From NCBI GenBank assembly GCA_037200525.1, contig JBBCGG010000001.1, forward strand, positions 4,022,501-4,086,500: a DNA stretch of 64,000 bases, in the 5' to 3' direction. The notes beneath the pieces were generated by a model. The model made no database searches. It was not told where the DNA came from and worked only from the letters and a program-made list of their open reading frames with translations. The position numbers were made by a program, and so were the translations under genes. The DNA comes from Methylocella sp. GTDB taxonomy: Bacteria; Pseudomonadota; Alphaproteobacteria; Rhizobiales; Beijerinckiaceae. The stretch's first letter is position 1; every line of letters starts with the position of its first letter. Positions 10,359 to 19,824 of the stretch are shown here, piece after piece.

Positions 10359-11034
10359 GGATCATGTATCCCGCGCCCCTTATGGTCTGCAGAAGCGGCG
10401 GATCGAAGCCTTTGTCGATCTTGCTGCGTAGCCGCGAAATGTGAACGTCGATGACATTGGTTTGCGGATCGAAGTGGTAGTCCCAGACGTTTTCAAGGAG
10501 CATGGTTCGCGTCACCACCTGCCCCGCATGTTTCATCAAATATTCCAGCAGGCGGAATTCGCGCGGCTGCAACTGGATTTCCTTGCCGTCGCGGGTGAGC
10601 TTATGGGCCAGACGGTCTAGCTCGAGGCCATTGATGCGATAGAATGTTTCCTCGCCGGTCCCCGGCCGCTTGCGCCTTGCAAGAACCTCGACGCGGGCGA
10701 GAAGCTCAGAAAATGCGTAAGGTTTGGCGAGATAGTCGTCGCCTCCAGCGCGCAGGCCTTTAACGCGGTCATCAACCTGCCCAAGCGCCGAGAGAATCAG
10801 CGCCGGGGTCTCGATTTTCTGCGCGCGAAGGCCGCCGATGAGCGAAAGCCCGTCCAACTTCGGCAACATGCGATCGATGACGAGGACGTCGTAGCCTTCC
10901 TCGCGCGCTCGAGCGTACCCCTCAAGCCCGTCGCCGACGTGGTCAGCGACGTGTCCGGCCTCGCGAAATGCCTTGGCCATGTAATTGGCCGCTTCCGAAT
11001 CATCTTCGACAATAAGAATGCGCATGAATGACAT
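10342..11034 (-). CDS. OmpR-family response regulator
   Basis: Two-component DNA-binding regulator of 230 residues. The receiver domain opens with MRILIVEDD (the acidic pocket), has the phospho-acceptor aspartate in VLVIDRMLPKLDG and the conserved lysine in YLAKPY. A winged-helix C-terminal domain follows (LQPREFRLLEYLMKHAGQVVTRTMLLENVWDYHFDPQTN, here noted only by its ends: LQPREF to FDPQTN). It is coupled to the histidine kinase encoded immediately downstream. ATG 11034 has GGGGAA upstream; an alternative ATG at 11025 (MRILIV) is also plausible. It is separated from the upstream protease gene by a strong hairpin, so it probably has its own promoter. Confidence 0.92.
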   Translation of the reverse strand: MSFMRILIVEDDSEAANYMAKAFREAGHVADHVGDGLEGYARAREEGYDVLVIDRMLPKLDGLSLIGGLRAQKIETPALILSALGQVDDRVKGLRAGGDDYLAKPYAFSELLARVEVLARRKRPGTGEETFYRINGLELDRLAHKLTRDGKEIQLQPREFRLLEYLMKHAGQVVTRTMLLENVWDYHFDPQTNVIDVHISRLRSKIDKGFDPPLLQTIRGAGYMIRDGSR

Positions 11035-11058
11035 AATACCGATTCCCCGGAAAAGCAG

Positions 11059-11084
11059 CAGGCCGGGAGTCTCCTCCCGGCCTG
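11059..11084 (-). terminator. probable rho-independent terminator after the DegP-type gene
   Basis: Perfect 11-base-pair stem (CAGGCCGGGAG with CTCCCGGCCTG) and a four-base loop. On the minus strand it is followed by CTGCTTTT, a short T-rich tract. It lies 70 bases past the protease stop codon and before the response-regulator gene. Confidence 0.7.
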
Positions 11085-11154
11085 TCGTATCCTGGAGCCG
11101 GCGCCGCGGCGGGGGGCTACCTGGCGGCGGCTCGCAAGCCTCTTCGGTCGAGGC

Positions 11155-12696
11155 TTAGGAAGCTGGATTCGGGGCGATAGCGACGAAGCGCGTGCCTTCG
11201 CTGCCTTTGACGCGAAGCAGCACGGCCTTGCGGCCATCCTTCTTGGCGTCGGTCAGCACGGACGAGATGTCCGCAGGTGAGCTGACAGAGTGTCCGCCAG
11301 CCTCAAGGATGACGTCGCCGACGCGCAGACCCTTCTGAGCGGCTACGCCGTCCGGGTCGATATCGGAGACCACCACGCCTTCGCTGCCTGCGCCCTGAAC
11401 TGAGGATGCGGGGGCGAGTTTCAGGCCAAGACCGGTCAGCGCGGCATTCGCCGTGGCGGCGTTCGGCTTGAGCGAGGCCTGCTTGTCATCCGGCAACGAG
11501 CCAAGCTTCACGGAGACGGTTTTCTCCGACCCATCATGCCAATACATCAGATCGGCTTTCTTGCCCGGTCCGAGCGCCGCAACCTTTTTGGCGAGGTCGC
11601 GCGGTCCGTCGATCCGCTCGCCGTCAACGCCAAGGATCACATCGCCGGATTTGATGCCGGCAGCCAGCGCGGGAGAATTCGGCTGAGCTTCTGCGACGAG
11701 AGCGCCCTTGTTCGATTTCAGGCCGAGGCTGTCGGCAATTTCGTCGGTCACAGGCTGAATCTGAACGCCGATCCAGCCGCGCGCCACTGCGCCCTTATCC
11801 TTGAGCGTGGCGATGATCGTCTGCGCCGTTTCCGACGGAATGGCGAAGCCGATGCCAACGCTGCCGCCGGACGGCGAGAAGATCGCGGTGTTGACGCCGA
11901 CGACATCGCCCTGCGTATTGAAGGTCGGGCCGCCCGAGTTGCCGCGGTTAACCGGCGCGTCGATCTGTAGGAAGTCGTCGTAAGGGCCGGCGCCGATGTC
12001 GCGGCCGCGCGCCGAGACAATGCCAGCCGTCACCGTTCCGCCCAAGCCGAAGGGATTGCCGACGGCGATGACCCAATCGCCGACGCGAGGAACGGCGTTG
12101 GAGAAATTGACGTGCGGATAGGAGCCGGACTCTTTGATTTTCAGCAGAGCGAGGTCGGTCTTCTTGTCGGTGCCGACGACAGTCGCATGCAGCGTTTTGC
12201 CTTCATCCGTGGTCAAGGCGACGTCGGTTGCGTTCTCGACGACGTGATTATTGGTCACGACATAGCCATCAGAGGAAATGATGAACCCCGAACCCTGCGC
12301 CTGGGATGAGTGCGGCTTGCCTTGATGACCGAACTGCTGCGCGCCGCCCTGTTCGCCGAACCGCTTGAAAAAGCGCTCGAGCGGATCGCCCGGAGCGAAA
12401 TGCGGGCCTTCCTCTTCATCGCTATCGCCTGCGTCGGCCGTCTCGGTGATCTTCACCTTGACCGAGACCACTGCGTCGCGCACATGATCGACGACATCAG
12501 CAAATGACACCGGCGATACAGCCGGAGCCTGCGAGGACTGTGCTATCGCCGGTTGCGGCGAAATGAAACTATTGGCAAGCGCGCCGGTCAAGGCGACGGT
12601 CGCTACGGCTCCGAGCAGCGCTGCACGAATATGCCGCCGAGGCGCGGGTTGCGGAACCCCTGTCTGTTCAGGTCGGGGAAGCAAGGAAATCGCCAT
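11155..12696 (-). CDS. DegP/HtrA-type periplasmic serine endoprotease (Do family)
   Basis: Periplasmic protease/chaperone that removes misfolded envelope proteins. About 513 residues. A signal segment near residues 20-50 (AALLGAVATVALTGALANSF) ends at an alanine-rich cleavage region. The catalytic triad is visible: His in TNNHVVENA (about 150), Asp in KKTDLALLKI, Ser in RGNSGGP (about 252). Two PDZ domains follow (about 295-380 and 410-505), as in DegP and DegQ. The open frame continues upstream to 12804, but ATG 12696 has GGAGAA nine bases upstream and gives a proper signal peptide. The residues around 90-125 are acidic and glycine/glutamine-rich. The downstream two-component pair may respond to the same envelope conditions. 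Confidence 0.93.
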   Translation of the reverse strand: MAISLLPRPEQTGVPQPAPRRHIRAALLGAVATVALTGALANSFISPQPAIAQSSQAPAVSPVSFADVVDHVRDAVVSVKVKITETADAGDSDEEEGPHFAPGDPLERFFKRFGEQGGAQQFGHQGKPHSSQAQGSGFIISSDGYVVTNNHVVENATDVALTTDEGKTLHATVVGTDKKTDLALLKIKESGSYPHVNFSNAVPRVGDWVIAVGNPFGLGGTVTAGIVSARGRDIGAGPYDDFLQIDAPVNRGNSGGPTFNTQGDVVGVNTAIFSPSGGSVGIGFAIPSETAQTIIATLKDKGAVARGWIGVQIQPVTDEIADSLGLKSNKGALVAEAQPNSPALAAGIKSGDVILGVDGERIDGPRDLAKKVAALGPGKKADLMYWHDGSEKTVSVKLGSLPDDKQASLKPNAATANAALTGLGLKLAPASSVQGAGSEGVVVSDIDPDGVAAQKGLRVGDVILEAGGHSVSSPADISSVLTDAKKDGRKAVLLRVKGSEGTRFVAIAPNPAS

Positions 12697-12967
12697 TGAT
12701 TGAATTCTCCATTGCGAAAATTTCTTGTTTGGCTGCGGCGGTTGAACCGAGCAGGTGATTATGAACATGGGGGAGCCGAGCTTACCTCGCGATGTCGGCG
12801 GCATGAATTTTAGGTAAGGTTCGCGCTGAGGTCTCGCTCATCTGCCCGAGCGCAAACGCGGGGGACGGCGAGACGGGCGCCGCGAGCTTCCATGCAATGT
12901 TGCAGGGATCGCAGCGCTAGCTGCCCGTCAGCGGATCGCGGGCTGAAGGCGGCTTCGGATTCTCTGG

Positions 12968-13738
12968 CTAGAATCCGCCGTCCGCTGGCGGAGAAGCGGG
13001 GGCGTAACGCTGCGATGGCGCGCGGCGTCCATCTGGAACGAGGCCGGGAGGAACGGGATCTGATGGGTCAGCGGCGGGCCCGCGCGTTCTCGGCCCGTTG
13101 AAGCCTGGGGGCGGCCCGACCTCAATCGGCGCGTTATTTTGCGGCGAGGGCTCCTCGCCAAAATCATCGGACGGCGGCTGCGGAGCCTGCGGTTGCACGC
13201 GGCGCGGCTTCGACGGAGGCTTAGCCGGCAAAGGCTTGGCGTTTTCCGGCGGCGGAGGGGTGGGCTCGGTCGCGGTCACATCGGGATTTGCGATTGTCTC
13301 GCCGCCGCCTTTGCAATCGGTCAGCCAGATATCATAAACCGGATGCTCGATTGCATGCAGACCTGGACTCGAGGCGAACATCCAGCCGGAAAAAATCCGC
13401 TTGTAATCATTCTGCGCATCGACCTCGTCGACCTCGACGAAGGTCGTCGTCTGCGGGGCCTCGGTGGCCGGGCGGGTATAACAAGCCCGCTCGGTGATTT
13501 GCAGCGTCCCGAACTGAACGGTCTCGTCCATCGCCACTTCGAACGAGATGATTCGCCCGGTGATTTTGTCCAGTCCGGAAAACACCGCGATCGGATGCTT
13601 GATCTTGTCGGCATGGGCGCTTTGCAGGGCGGCGAGGCTCGAACAAACGAGGACGCCGGCGGAGAGAATCGAGCGCGCGGACAACCGCCGCGGAAACGAG
13701 AAGCGCCGCAGCGGAATCAAGGCCAAATTCGCGATCAT
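12968..13738 (-). CDS. exported DUF2155 domain protein
   Basis: Conserved alphaproteobacterial exported protein of unknown function, about 256 residues. A signal peptide (residues about 1-42, ending SAHADK) is followed by the DUF2155 core: KHPIAVFSGLDKITGRI, ACYTRP and IFSGWMFASSPGLHAIEHPVYDIWLTDC, with two conserved cysteines. The C-terminal third is proline-rich and low in complexity, consistent with a flexible envelope linker. ATG 13738 was chosen over upstream in-frame starts because it places the signal peptide at the N-terminus. It sits 124 bases downstream of the complex I subunit gene on the same strand, a neighbourhood I recognise from other alphaproteobacteria. Confidence 0.85.
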   Translation of the reverse strand: MIANLALIPLRRFSFPRRLSARSILSAGVLVCSSLAALQSAHADKIKHPIAVFSGLDKITGRIISFEVAMDETVQFGTLQITERACYTRPATEAPQTTTFVEVDEVDAQNDYKRIFSGWMFASSPGLHAIEHPVYDIWLTDCKGGGETIANPDVTATEPTPPPPENAKPLPAKPPSKPRRVQPQAPQPPSDDFGEEPSPQNNAPIEVGPPPGFNGPRTRGPAADPSDPVPPGLVPDGRRAPSQRYAPASPPADGGF

Positions 13739-13862
13739 GGAGGCAACGCCCAGCCCCCTAGCCAAGGCCGCGCGCGACTCGCTGGCGATGCGCCAAGCCG
13801 TCGATCCCGGCTGCCGGAGCCTAGAAGGTCTTAAGGAACGGTTTATGGCCAAAACCAAACTT

Positions 13863-14264
13863 TCAGCCTTCCGGCGTCCAGGCGTCGTAATCGCCGGTCG
13901 CCCTCGGCCGCGCATTGGCGCGCAAAGTGGAGCCCGGCGGCCGCCAAGCTTCCGGCGTGCCCGTCAAATTGGGCAGATGCGGCAATTGCCATGGCCGCCG
14001 GGTATAGTTTTCCTCAGTCGGCGGAATATCTACGGTGTGGTGCAGCCAGCCATACCAGCCGGGCGGCGTCATCGACCCCTCGCTCACGCCTGCGTAGATT
14101 ACCCAGCGCCGCTCAAAGCCTAGCGCGGGATCAACCTTCGCCGTGCGGTAGTAGGTGTTGCCGAACTCGTCTTTGCCGACGAGTTTGCCGTGCAACAAAG
14201 TGTGAACCCAGGTGTTGAGCGTCTGGCCGTTCCACCAGGTAAAAATCATGGAGAGCAGTTTCAT
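13863..14264 (-). CDS. NDUFA12-type NADH:ubiquinone oxidoreductase accessory subunit
   Basis: Homologue of the mitochondrial complex I subunit NDUFA12 (B17.2), found as an accessory subunit of complex I in alphaproteobacteria. 133 residues, the normal length. Diagnostic stretches are GKLVGKDEFGNTYYR, RRWVIYAG, PPGWYGWLHHTVD and RPWQLPHLPNLTGTP. The protein lies on the matrix/cytoplasmic arm of complex I. The gene is alone, not in a nuo operon, which is usual for this subunit. It is divergent from nrdJ across a 308-base gap. Confidence 0.92.
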   Translation of the reverse strand: MKLLSMIFTWWNGQTLNTWVHTLLHGKLVGKDEFGNTYYRTAKVDPALGFERRWVIYAGVSEGSMTPPGWYGWLHHTVDIPPTEENYTRRPWQLPHLPNLTGTPEAWRPPGSTLRANARPRATGDYDAWTPEG

Positions 14265-14572
14265 CGGCTGGAAGCCTTGAGCTTTGCTGATCTTGTCACA
14301 AGCAGGCGTCTTTATGGCTGGCGCCGGGCGCGCTGTCCAGCCTGACGATCCGCGGCGATGGGCGCGATCCGCGGATTCCTCGCCCGGCGGCGATTCGCCT
14401 TACCGAGGCGCGCCGATTCGGATGACGCAAATGAAAGTTCTCCACAAGCCCGAATTAGCGGGGAAAGGGTCAATTTCTTCGTTGTGGGATTGGAAAAGAT
14501 GTACGACATTTACGGCATCTTAATCGATCAAACGCTATATATAGTGTGAAACGAGTTCTCGGGGGCACGAAA
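14265..14572. other. divergent intergenic region, complex I subunit gene / nrdJ
   Basis: A 308-base gap without a convincing gene. Its proximal end carries the NrdR-box-like palindrome at 14532-14547. The remainder should hold the promoters of both divergent genes. I see no cobalamin-riboswitch-like arrangement, but absence cannot be proved by eye. Confidence 0.6.
14532..14547 (+). promoter_or_regulatory. candidate NrdR box upstream of nrdJ
   Basis: The 16-mer ACGCTATATATAGTGT is a near-perfect palindrome (one mismatch) and agrees with the known NrdR operator, roughly ACACTATATATAGTGT. It lies 25 bases before the nrdJ start codon. NrdR boxes usually occur in pairs about three helical turns apart; I could not find a clear second copy. 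The alternative GTG start of nrdJ at 14546 lies inside this box, which argues for ATG 14573. Confidence 0.75.
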
Positions 14573-17500
14573 ATGCATATTGCGCGGCGCTACACTAAAG
14601 AGGGCCAATCCCCCTATGCGGAGATCGAATTCCGCTTGACCAAAAGCGAGATTCGCAACCCCGACGGGTCGGTCGTGTTCGCCCTTGAAGGCGTCGAAGT
14701 GCCGACCGCCTGGAGCCAAGTCGCCGCCGACGTTCTGGCGCAAAAATATTTCCGCAAGGCCGGCGTGCCAGCCCAGTTGAAGCGCATCGAGGAAAATGCG
14801 GTCCCCTCTTTCCTGTGGCGCTCCGCCCCCGACGAGGCGGCCCTCGCAAGCCTGCCCAAGGCCGAACGCTATATTTCCGAGATCTCCTCCAAGCAGGTGT
14901 TCGACCGGCTCGCCGGGACATGGACCTATTGGGGCTGGAAAGGCGGTTATTTTGATTCCGAGACCGACGCGCAAGCCTTTTTCGACGAATTGAGGTTCAT
15001 GCTGGCAAAGCAGATCGCCGCGCCCAATTCGCCGCAATGGTTCAACACCGGCCTGCATTGGGCCTATGGCATCGACGGGCCGAGCCAGGGTCACTATTAC
15101 GTCGATCCGGAGACGGAAGAACTCGTCAAATCGCTGTCGGCTTATGAGCATCCGCAGCCGCATGCCTGTTTCATTCAGTCCGTCGCCGACGACCTCGTCA
15201 ACGAGGGCGGCATCATGGACCTTTGGGTGCGCGAGGCGCGCCTATTCAAATATGGCTCCGGCACCGGCTCGAATTTCTCGAAGCTCCGCGGCGAGAACGA
15301 GAAGCTTTCGGGCGGCGGCAAATCATCGGGCCTGATGTCATTCCTGAAAATCGGCGACCGCGCCGCCGGCGCGATCAAATCCGGCGGCACCACCCGGCGC
15401 GCGGCGAAGATGGTCGTCGTCGACGCCGATCATCCCGATGTCGAGGATTACATCGAATGGAAGGTGAAGGAGGAGCACAAGGTCGCGGCTCTCGTCACCG
15501 GCTCCAAGGTCATGAAAAAAGCGCTGAAGGCGATTCTCCGCGCCTGCGTCAATTGCGAAGGCCCCGGCGATGATTGCTTCAACCCGGAAAAGAATCCGGC
15601 GCTGAAAAAGGAGATCAAGCTCGCCCGCCGCGCTTTCGTGCCGGACGCCAGCATCAAGAAGACGATCCAGATGGCCCGGCAGGGTCAGACCGACATCGAC
15701 TTCGAGACCTTCACCACCGATTGGGACAAGGAAGCCTATCTCACCGTTTCCGGCCAAAACTCCAACAATTCCGTCCGCGTCACCGATGCTTTTCTGCGCG
15801 CGGTCGAGGAGGACGCCGATTGGAGCCTGATTCGCCGGCTCGACGGCAAAGTGCATAAGACCATCAAGGCCCGCGCATTGTGGGATAAGATCGGCCATGC
15901 GGCCTGGGCTTCGGCCGATCCGGGCTTGCAATATCACACGACGATCAATGATTGGCACACCTGCCCGGCCGCAGGCCCGATCGTCGCGTCGAACCCCTGC
16001 TCCGAATATATGTTCCTCGACGATACGGCGTGTAACCTCGCCTCGCTGAACCTGCTGCAGTTCCGCGATCCCGGAACGGGCGACCTCGACATCGAGGCTT
16101 ACGAACATGCCGTCCGGCTGTGGACCATCGTGCTCGAGATCTCGGTAATGATGGCGCAATTTCCCTCAAAAGAGATCGCCGAGAATTCCTACAGATATCG
16201 CACCTTGGGTCTTGGCTACGCCAATATCGGCGGCCTCTTGATGTCGTCCGGCATCGCTTACGACAGCGAGCAAGGCCGCGCCATCTGCGGCGCGTTCTCC
16301 GCGATCCTGACCGGCGTCTCCTATGCGACTTCCGCCGAAATGGCCGGCGAACTCGGAGCGTTCGCGGGCTATGCCGACAACGCCGACGCTATGTTGCGCG
16401 TGATGCGCAATCACAAGCGCGCGGCCGATGGCGAGGCCTTCGGCTATGAGGCCCTGTCGATCGCTCCCGTTCCGCTTGATCATGCGGCGCTGCCCGTGAA
16501 AGCGCTCGGCGATCATTCCCGCGCCGCCTGGGCGCGCGCCGTCGCGCTCGGCGAACAGCATGGCTATCGCAATGCGCAAGTCAGCGTCGTCGCGCCGACC
16601 GGCACGATCGGACTGGTGATGGATTGCGACACCACAGGCATCGAGCCTGATTTCGCTCTCGTCAAATTCAAGAAGCTCGCCGGCGGCGGCTATTTCAAGA
16701 TCATCAACCGCGCCGTCCCTGAAGGTCTTCGCGCGCTCGGCTATCCAGAGCCGCAAATCGACGAGATCGTCGCCTATGCCGTCGGCCACGCCTCGCTGCG
16801 GGACGCGCCTGCGATCAACCACGCGAGCCTCGCCGCCAAAGGCTTCACGGAAGCCAAGCTCGCGGAGCTGGAGGCGACTTTGGCCGGCGCCTTCGACATC
16901 AAATTCGTCTTCAACAAATGGACTCTCGGAGCCGAGTTTCTCGCCGCCAATTTGAAAATTCCGGCGGAAAAACTCGAAGACCAGAACTTTGATCTTTTGA
17001 CGCATCTTGGCTTCTCCCGCGCGGAAATCGACGCCGCCAACGTCTATGTCTGCGGGGCCATGACCGTCGAAGGCGCGCCGCATCTCAAACTCGAACATTA
17101 TGCCGTGTTCGATTGCGCGAGCCCGTGCGGGCGCACCGGCAAGCGCTATTTGTCGGTCGAGAGCCACATCAGAATGCTGGCGGCGGCGCAGCCGTTCATT
17201 TCGGGCGCGATCTCGAAGACGATCAACATGGCCAATGACGCGAAGGTCGAGGATTGCAAGGAGGCCTATATGCTCTCCTGGCGGCTCGGGCTCAAAGCCA
17301 ATGCGCTCTATCGCGACGGCTCGAAATTGTCGCAGCCTTTGAACAGCCAATTGATCGAGGACGATGACGACGAGGCGGATGAAGCCGTCGAAGTTCTCAT
17401 CGCCTCCAATGCGCCCGCGCGCGCAAGCGCCGTCGCCGAAAAAATCGTCGAGCGCGTCGTCGAGCGGATCGAGCGCCTCCGGGAGCGCGAGCGCCTGCCT

Positions 17501-18229
17501 GACCGACGCAAGGGCTATACCCAGAAGGCGGTGGTCGGTGGCCACAAGGTCTATTTGCGCACGGGCGAATATGTCGACGGCCGCCTCGGCGAAATCTTCA
17601 TCGACATGCACAAGGAAGGCGCCGCCTTCCGCTCGTTGATGAATAATTTCGCCATCGCGATTTCGGTCGGGCTGCAATATGGCGTGCCGCTCGAGGAATA
17701 TGTCGACGCCTTCACCTTCACGCGCTTTGAGCCTGCGGGATTCGTGCAGGGCAATGACGCGATCAAGAACGCGACCTCGATCCTCGATTACATCTTCCGC
17801 GAGTTGGCGATCTCCTATCTCGGCCGCAACGATCTCGCGCACATCGATCCAACCGACTTCGGTCCTGACGCCTTGGGCAAAGGCGAGACGCAGGGACGCC
17901 AGCAGCAAGGCCCGATGCCCGCGTCAACGGCAAAATTCGTGTCGAGCGGCTTCGTGCGCTCGAAAAGCGACAAGCTGATGCTGGTGCAAGGTGGCACCAA
18001 GGGCGCGACCGCGCTGAAGGAAAATCTCGCGCAAGACGTGGAGGCGCAACTCGGCCAGCTCAGCTGGGCGACGCCAGCGGAAGGCGCCGCCATAGCCGAA
18101 AAGCGCACCCAAGCGCGGATGAAAGGCTATACGGGCGAAGCCTGCAGCGAATGCGGAAATTTTACGCTGGTGCGCAATGGGACGTGCCTCAAGTGCGACA
18201 CCTGCGGGGCTACGACGGGGTGTAGCTAA
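14573..18229 (+). CDS. nrdJ: vitamin B12-dependent (class II) ribonucleotide reductase
   Basis: Reduces ribonucleotides to deoxyribonucleotides using adenosylcobalamin, so it works with or without oxygen. About 1218 residues, the long form typical of alphaproteobacteria. The N-terminus ([20 protein letters not shown]) and the [21 protein letters not shown] and [21 protein letters not shown] stretches match the family; the last includes an active-site cysteine region. The C-terminal tail [22 protein letters not shown] supplies paired cysteines likely involved in zinc binding or redox regeneration. The start is set by homology and by the NrdR box overlapping the upstream GTG. No class I genes are seen in the window. 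Confidence 0.95.
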   Translation: MHIARRYTKEGQSPYAEIEFRLTKSEIRNPDGSVVFALEGVEVPTAWSQVAADVLAQKYFRKAGVPAQLKRIEENAVPSFLWRSAPDEAALASLPKAERYISEISSKQVFDRLAGTWTYWGWKGGYFDSETDAQAFFDELRFMLAKQIAAPNSPQWFNTGLHWAYGIDGPSQGHYYVDPETEELVKSLSAYEHPQPHACFIQSVADDLVNEGGIMDLWVREARLFKYGSGTGSNFSKLRGENEKLSGGGKSSGLMSFLKIGDRAAGAIKSGGTTRRAAKMVVVDADHPDVEDYIEWKVKEEHKVAALVTGSKVMKKALKAILRACVNCEGPGDDCFNPEKNPALKKEIKLARRAFVPDASIKKTIQMARQGQTDIDFETFTTDWDKEAYLTVSGQNSNNSVRVTDAFLRAVEEDADWSLIRRLDGKVHKTIKARALWDKIGHAAWASADPGLQYHTTINDWHTCPAAGPIVASNPCSEYMFLDDTACNLASLNLLQFRDPGTGDLDIEAYEHAVRLWTIVLEISVMMAQFPSKEIAENSYRYRTLGLGYANIGGLLMSSGIAYDSEQGRAICGAFSAILTGVSYATSAEMAGELGAFAGYADNADAMLRVMRNHKRAADGEAFGYEALSIAPVPLDHAALPVKALGDHSRAAWARAVALGEQHGYRNAQVSVVAPTGTIGLVMDCDTTGIEPDFALVKFKKLAGGGYFKIINRAVPEGLRALGYPEPQIDEIVAYAVGHASLRDAPAINHASLAAKGFTEAKLAELEATLAGAFDIKFVFNKWTLGAEFLAANLKIPAEKLEDQNFDLLTHLGFSRAEIDAANVYVCGAMTVEGAPHLKLEHYAVFDCASPCGRTGKRYLSVESHIRMLAAAQPFISGAISKTINMANDAKVEDCKEAYMLSWRLGLKANALYRDGSKLSQPLNSQLIEDDDDEADEAVEVLIASNAPARASAVAEKIVERVVERIERLRERERLPDRRKGYTQKAVVGGHKVYLRTGEYVDGRLGEIFIDMHKEGAAFRSLMNNFAIAISVGLQYGVPLEEYVDAFTFTRFEPAGFVQGNDAIKNATSILDYIFRELAISYLGRNDLAHIDPTDFGPDALGKGETQGRQQQGPMPASTAKFVSSGFVRSKSDKLMLVQGGTKGATALKENLAQDVEAQLGQLSWATPAEGAAIAEKRTQARMKGYTGEACSECGNFTLVRNGTCLKCDTCGATTGCS

Positions 18230-18264
18230 CGACGCGCGACGGTTAATACCTAGGAGGATTTTGC

Positions 18265-18468
18265 ATGAAACAGCCAGGGTTAGACAATCGGCATCGCGAC
18301 CAAACAGGAGAGATCCGGCGCAAGAATAGCAACACGCTTGTTCGGACGCTTCGCGAAGAATACGGTCCTGACTTCGCTAAGGGATATAGGTCGGACGCCA
18401 AACTGGGCACTGTCTTAAAAAATGAAGGGGCTGACTCCCTTCATGATCTTCTTAGTCCAAAGCATTGA
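18265..18468 (+). CDS. small basic protein of unknown function
   Basis: 67 residues, highly charged, no signal peptide or membrane segment. It has an excellent ribosome binding site (TAGGAGG, seven bases before ATG) and lies 35 bases after nrdJ, so it is probably co-transcribed. The motif-like stretches are DNRHRD, SNTLVRTLREEYGPDFAKGY and KLGTVLKNEGADSLHDLL. I recall similar short proteins with a DNRHRD/NTLVxTLR pattern in other Rhizobiales, but cannot name a function. A strong hairpin follows immediately. Confidence 0.75.
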   Translation: MKQPGLDNRHRDQTGEIRRKNSNTLVRTLREEYGPDFAKGYRSDAKLGTVLKNEGADSLHDLLSPKH

Positions 18469-18486
18469 GATAAAGAGATTTGACAG

Positions 18487-18521
18487 GAGAAGAAACGGCC
18501 GAACCCCGGCCGCTTCTTCTC
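18487..18521 (+). terminator. strong stem-loop after the nrdJ unit
   Basis: A 15-base arm (GAGAAGAAACGGCCG) pairs with CGGCCGCTTCTTCTC across a five-base loop with a single A-C mismatch. It lies 19 bases after the 67-residue gene. The following sequence is not a U-run, but the pyrimidine-rich right arm resembles many bidirectional terminators of GC-rich bacteria. Confidence 0.7.
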
Positions 18522-18698
18522 ATTCATCGCACTGCCGACCCCTGCGCCTTTGGATTTTGAAGTCAAGGATGCGCCTAAGCGCGCCGCCGCAGGCGGTCTT
18601 CGGTGCTTGAGTTCAAAACCCAGAGACGCTTTTCTGCCGCCATGCGATCATTGTGATTTTGCGCAGGCGCGGGCGATTGGGCGTCAATAGCCTGGGCC

Positions 18699-19802
18699 TC
18701 AACGCGTCGCCTCTTTCTCCAGCGCGCGCCCACTCGACCGGTCTGCCAGCAACCGCGCCAGCGGCGGCCCTAGGATGAGCACGAACACGAAGCGCACCGT
18801 CTGCAGCGCGATGACGAAAGAAACGTCGACCTTGCTCGAGGCCGCGATGATCGCAACAGAGTCCATCCCGCCTGGGCTGGTGGCGAGATAGGCCGTCAGC
18901 GGATCAATGCCGGCGAATTCCGTCAGCAGCCACGCAAGGCCGCCGCCAACTGCGATCAAGGCGAGAATCGACGCCACGACTTGCGGCAGGGCGCGCAACG
19001 CATGGCGCAAGATGGGCAGCGTGAAGCCAAGGCCAATGTGCCAGCCAACCACCGCGTAGCTCGCGCCGAGCAGCCATTGCGGCAGCTCGATCGTCAGCAG
19101 CCCTGTCGCATGGAGCGCGGCGCCCACGACCATCGGCGCGAGTAGCGGCCCCGCAGGGATTCGCAACCGGTGACCGACAAACGCGCCAATTCCGGCTAAC
19201 GCCAGAGTCATGGCGAAGGAGGGCCATTCGATCGGCGCAAACCAGTCGGCCGCAGGCATTGGAGCGCCGGACGCGTGCACCCAAAAACGCGCGACGAGGG
19301 AGGCGGCCGCCGCAACAAACACCACGCGCAGATATTGCATGAAGGCGACCAACCGGGCGTCGGCGCCATAGGCCTCGGCCATCAGCACCATCGCGCTTGC
19401 GGCCCCCGGCGAGGCTCCCCAGATCGCGGTCGTGCCCGGCAACACGCGCAACCGGCTCATCAACGCGCCGAGCAGATTGCTCGCGACGATCACAGCGAAC
19501 ACGACGCCAAGAAAGAGCGGCCAATCCTTGGCGAAGGAGACGAGAATCGCCGGGGTGATGGCGCGGGCGACGAGGCAGCCGATGATCGCCTGAGAGGCGA
19601 AATAGGCCGGACGAGGAATGCGAACGATCCCGCCGGCGACGGCGAGCAGAATGGCGGCGATCATCGGGCCAAGCAGCAGCGCCGCCGGCAGGCCCGCCAT
19701 CCTGAGCAAAGCGGCCAAGAGCAGAGATCCGACGATCAGCAAAGCCCAACGCGCGATGGGAGACAGCCGCGAGGGGAAAGAGAAGCCGGAAAGGTCTGGC
19801 AA
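18699..19802 (-). CDS. AbrB-family integral membrane protein
   Basis: Membrane protein of the AbrB/COG3180 family (sometimes labelled 'ammonia monooxygenase' without good evidence); its substrate is unknown. About 367 residues with roughly ten hydrophobic helices. The duplicated halves each carry a GAxPG/SPGGMDSV type loop: WGASPGAASAMVLMAEAYGAD and LATSPGGMDSVAIIA, both typical of the family. The open frame extends to 19934 into the upstream hydrolase gene. I prefer the TTG at 19802 with GGAGCG eight bases upstream, which leaves a 22-base gap to the hydrolase and no overlap. The two genes look like an operon facing away from the TetR gene. Confidence 0.82.
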   Translation of the reverse strand: MPDLSGFSFPSRLSPIARWALLIVGSLLLAALLRMAGLPAALLLGPMIAAILLAVAGGIVRIPRPAYFASQAIIGCLVARAITPAILVSFAKDWPLFLGVVFAVIVASNLLGALMSRLRVLPGTTAIWGASPGAASAMVLMAEAYGADARLVAFMQYLRVVFVAAAASLVARFWVHASGAPMPAADWFAPIEWPSFAMTLALAGIGAFVGHRLRIPAGPLLAPMVVGAALHATGLLTIELPQWLLGASYAVVGWHIGLGFTLPILRHALRALPQVVASILALIAVGGGLAWLLTEFAGIDPLTAYLATSPGGMDSVAIIAASSKVDVSFVIALQTVRFVFVLILGPPLARLLADRSSGRALEKEATR

Positions 19803-19824
19803 ATGCGTCGCGCTCCGGTTTGGG

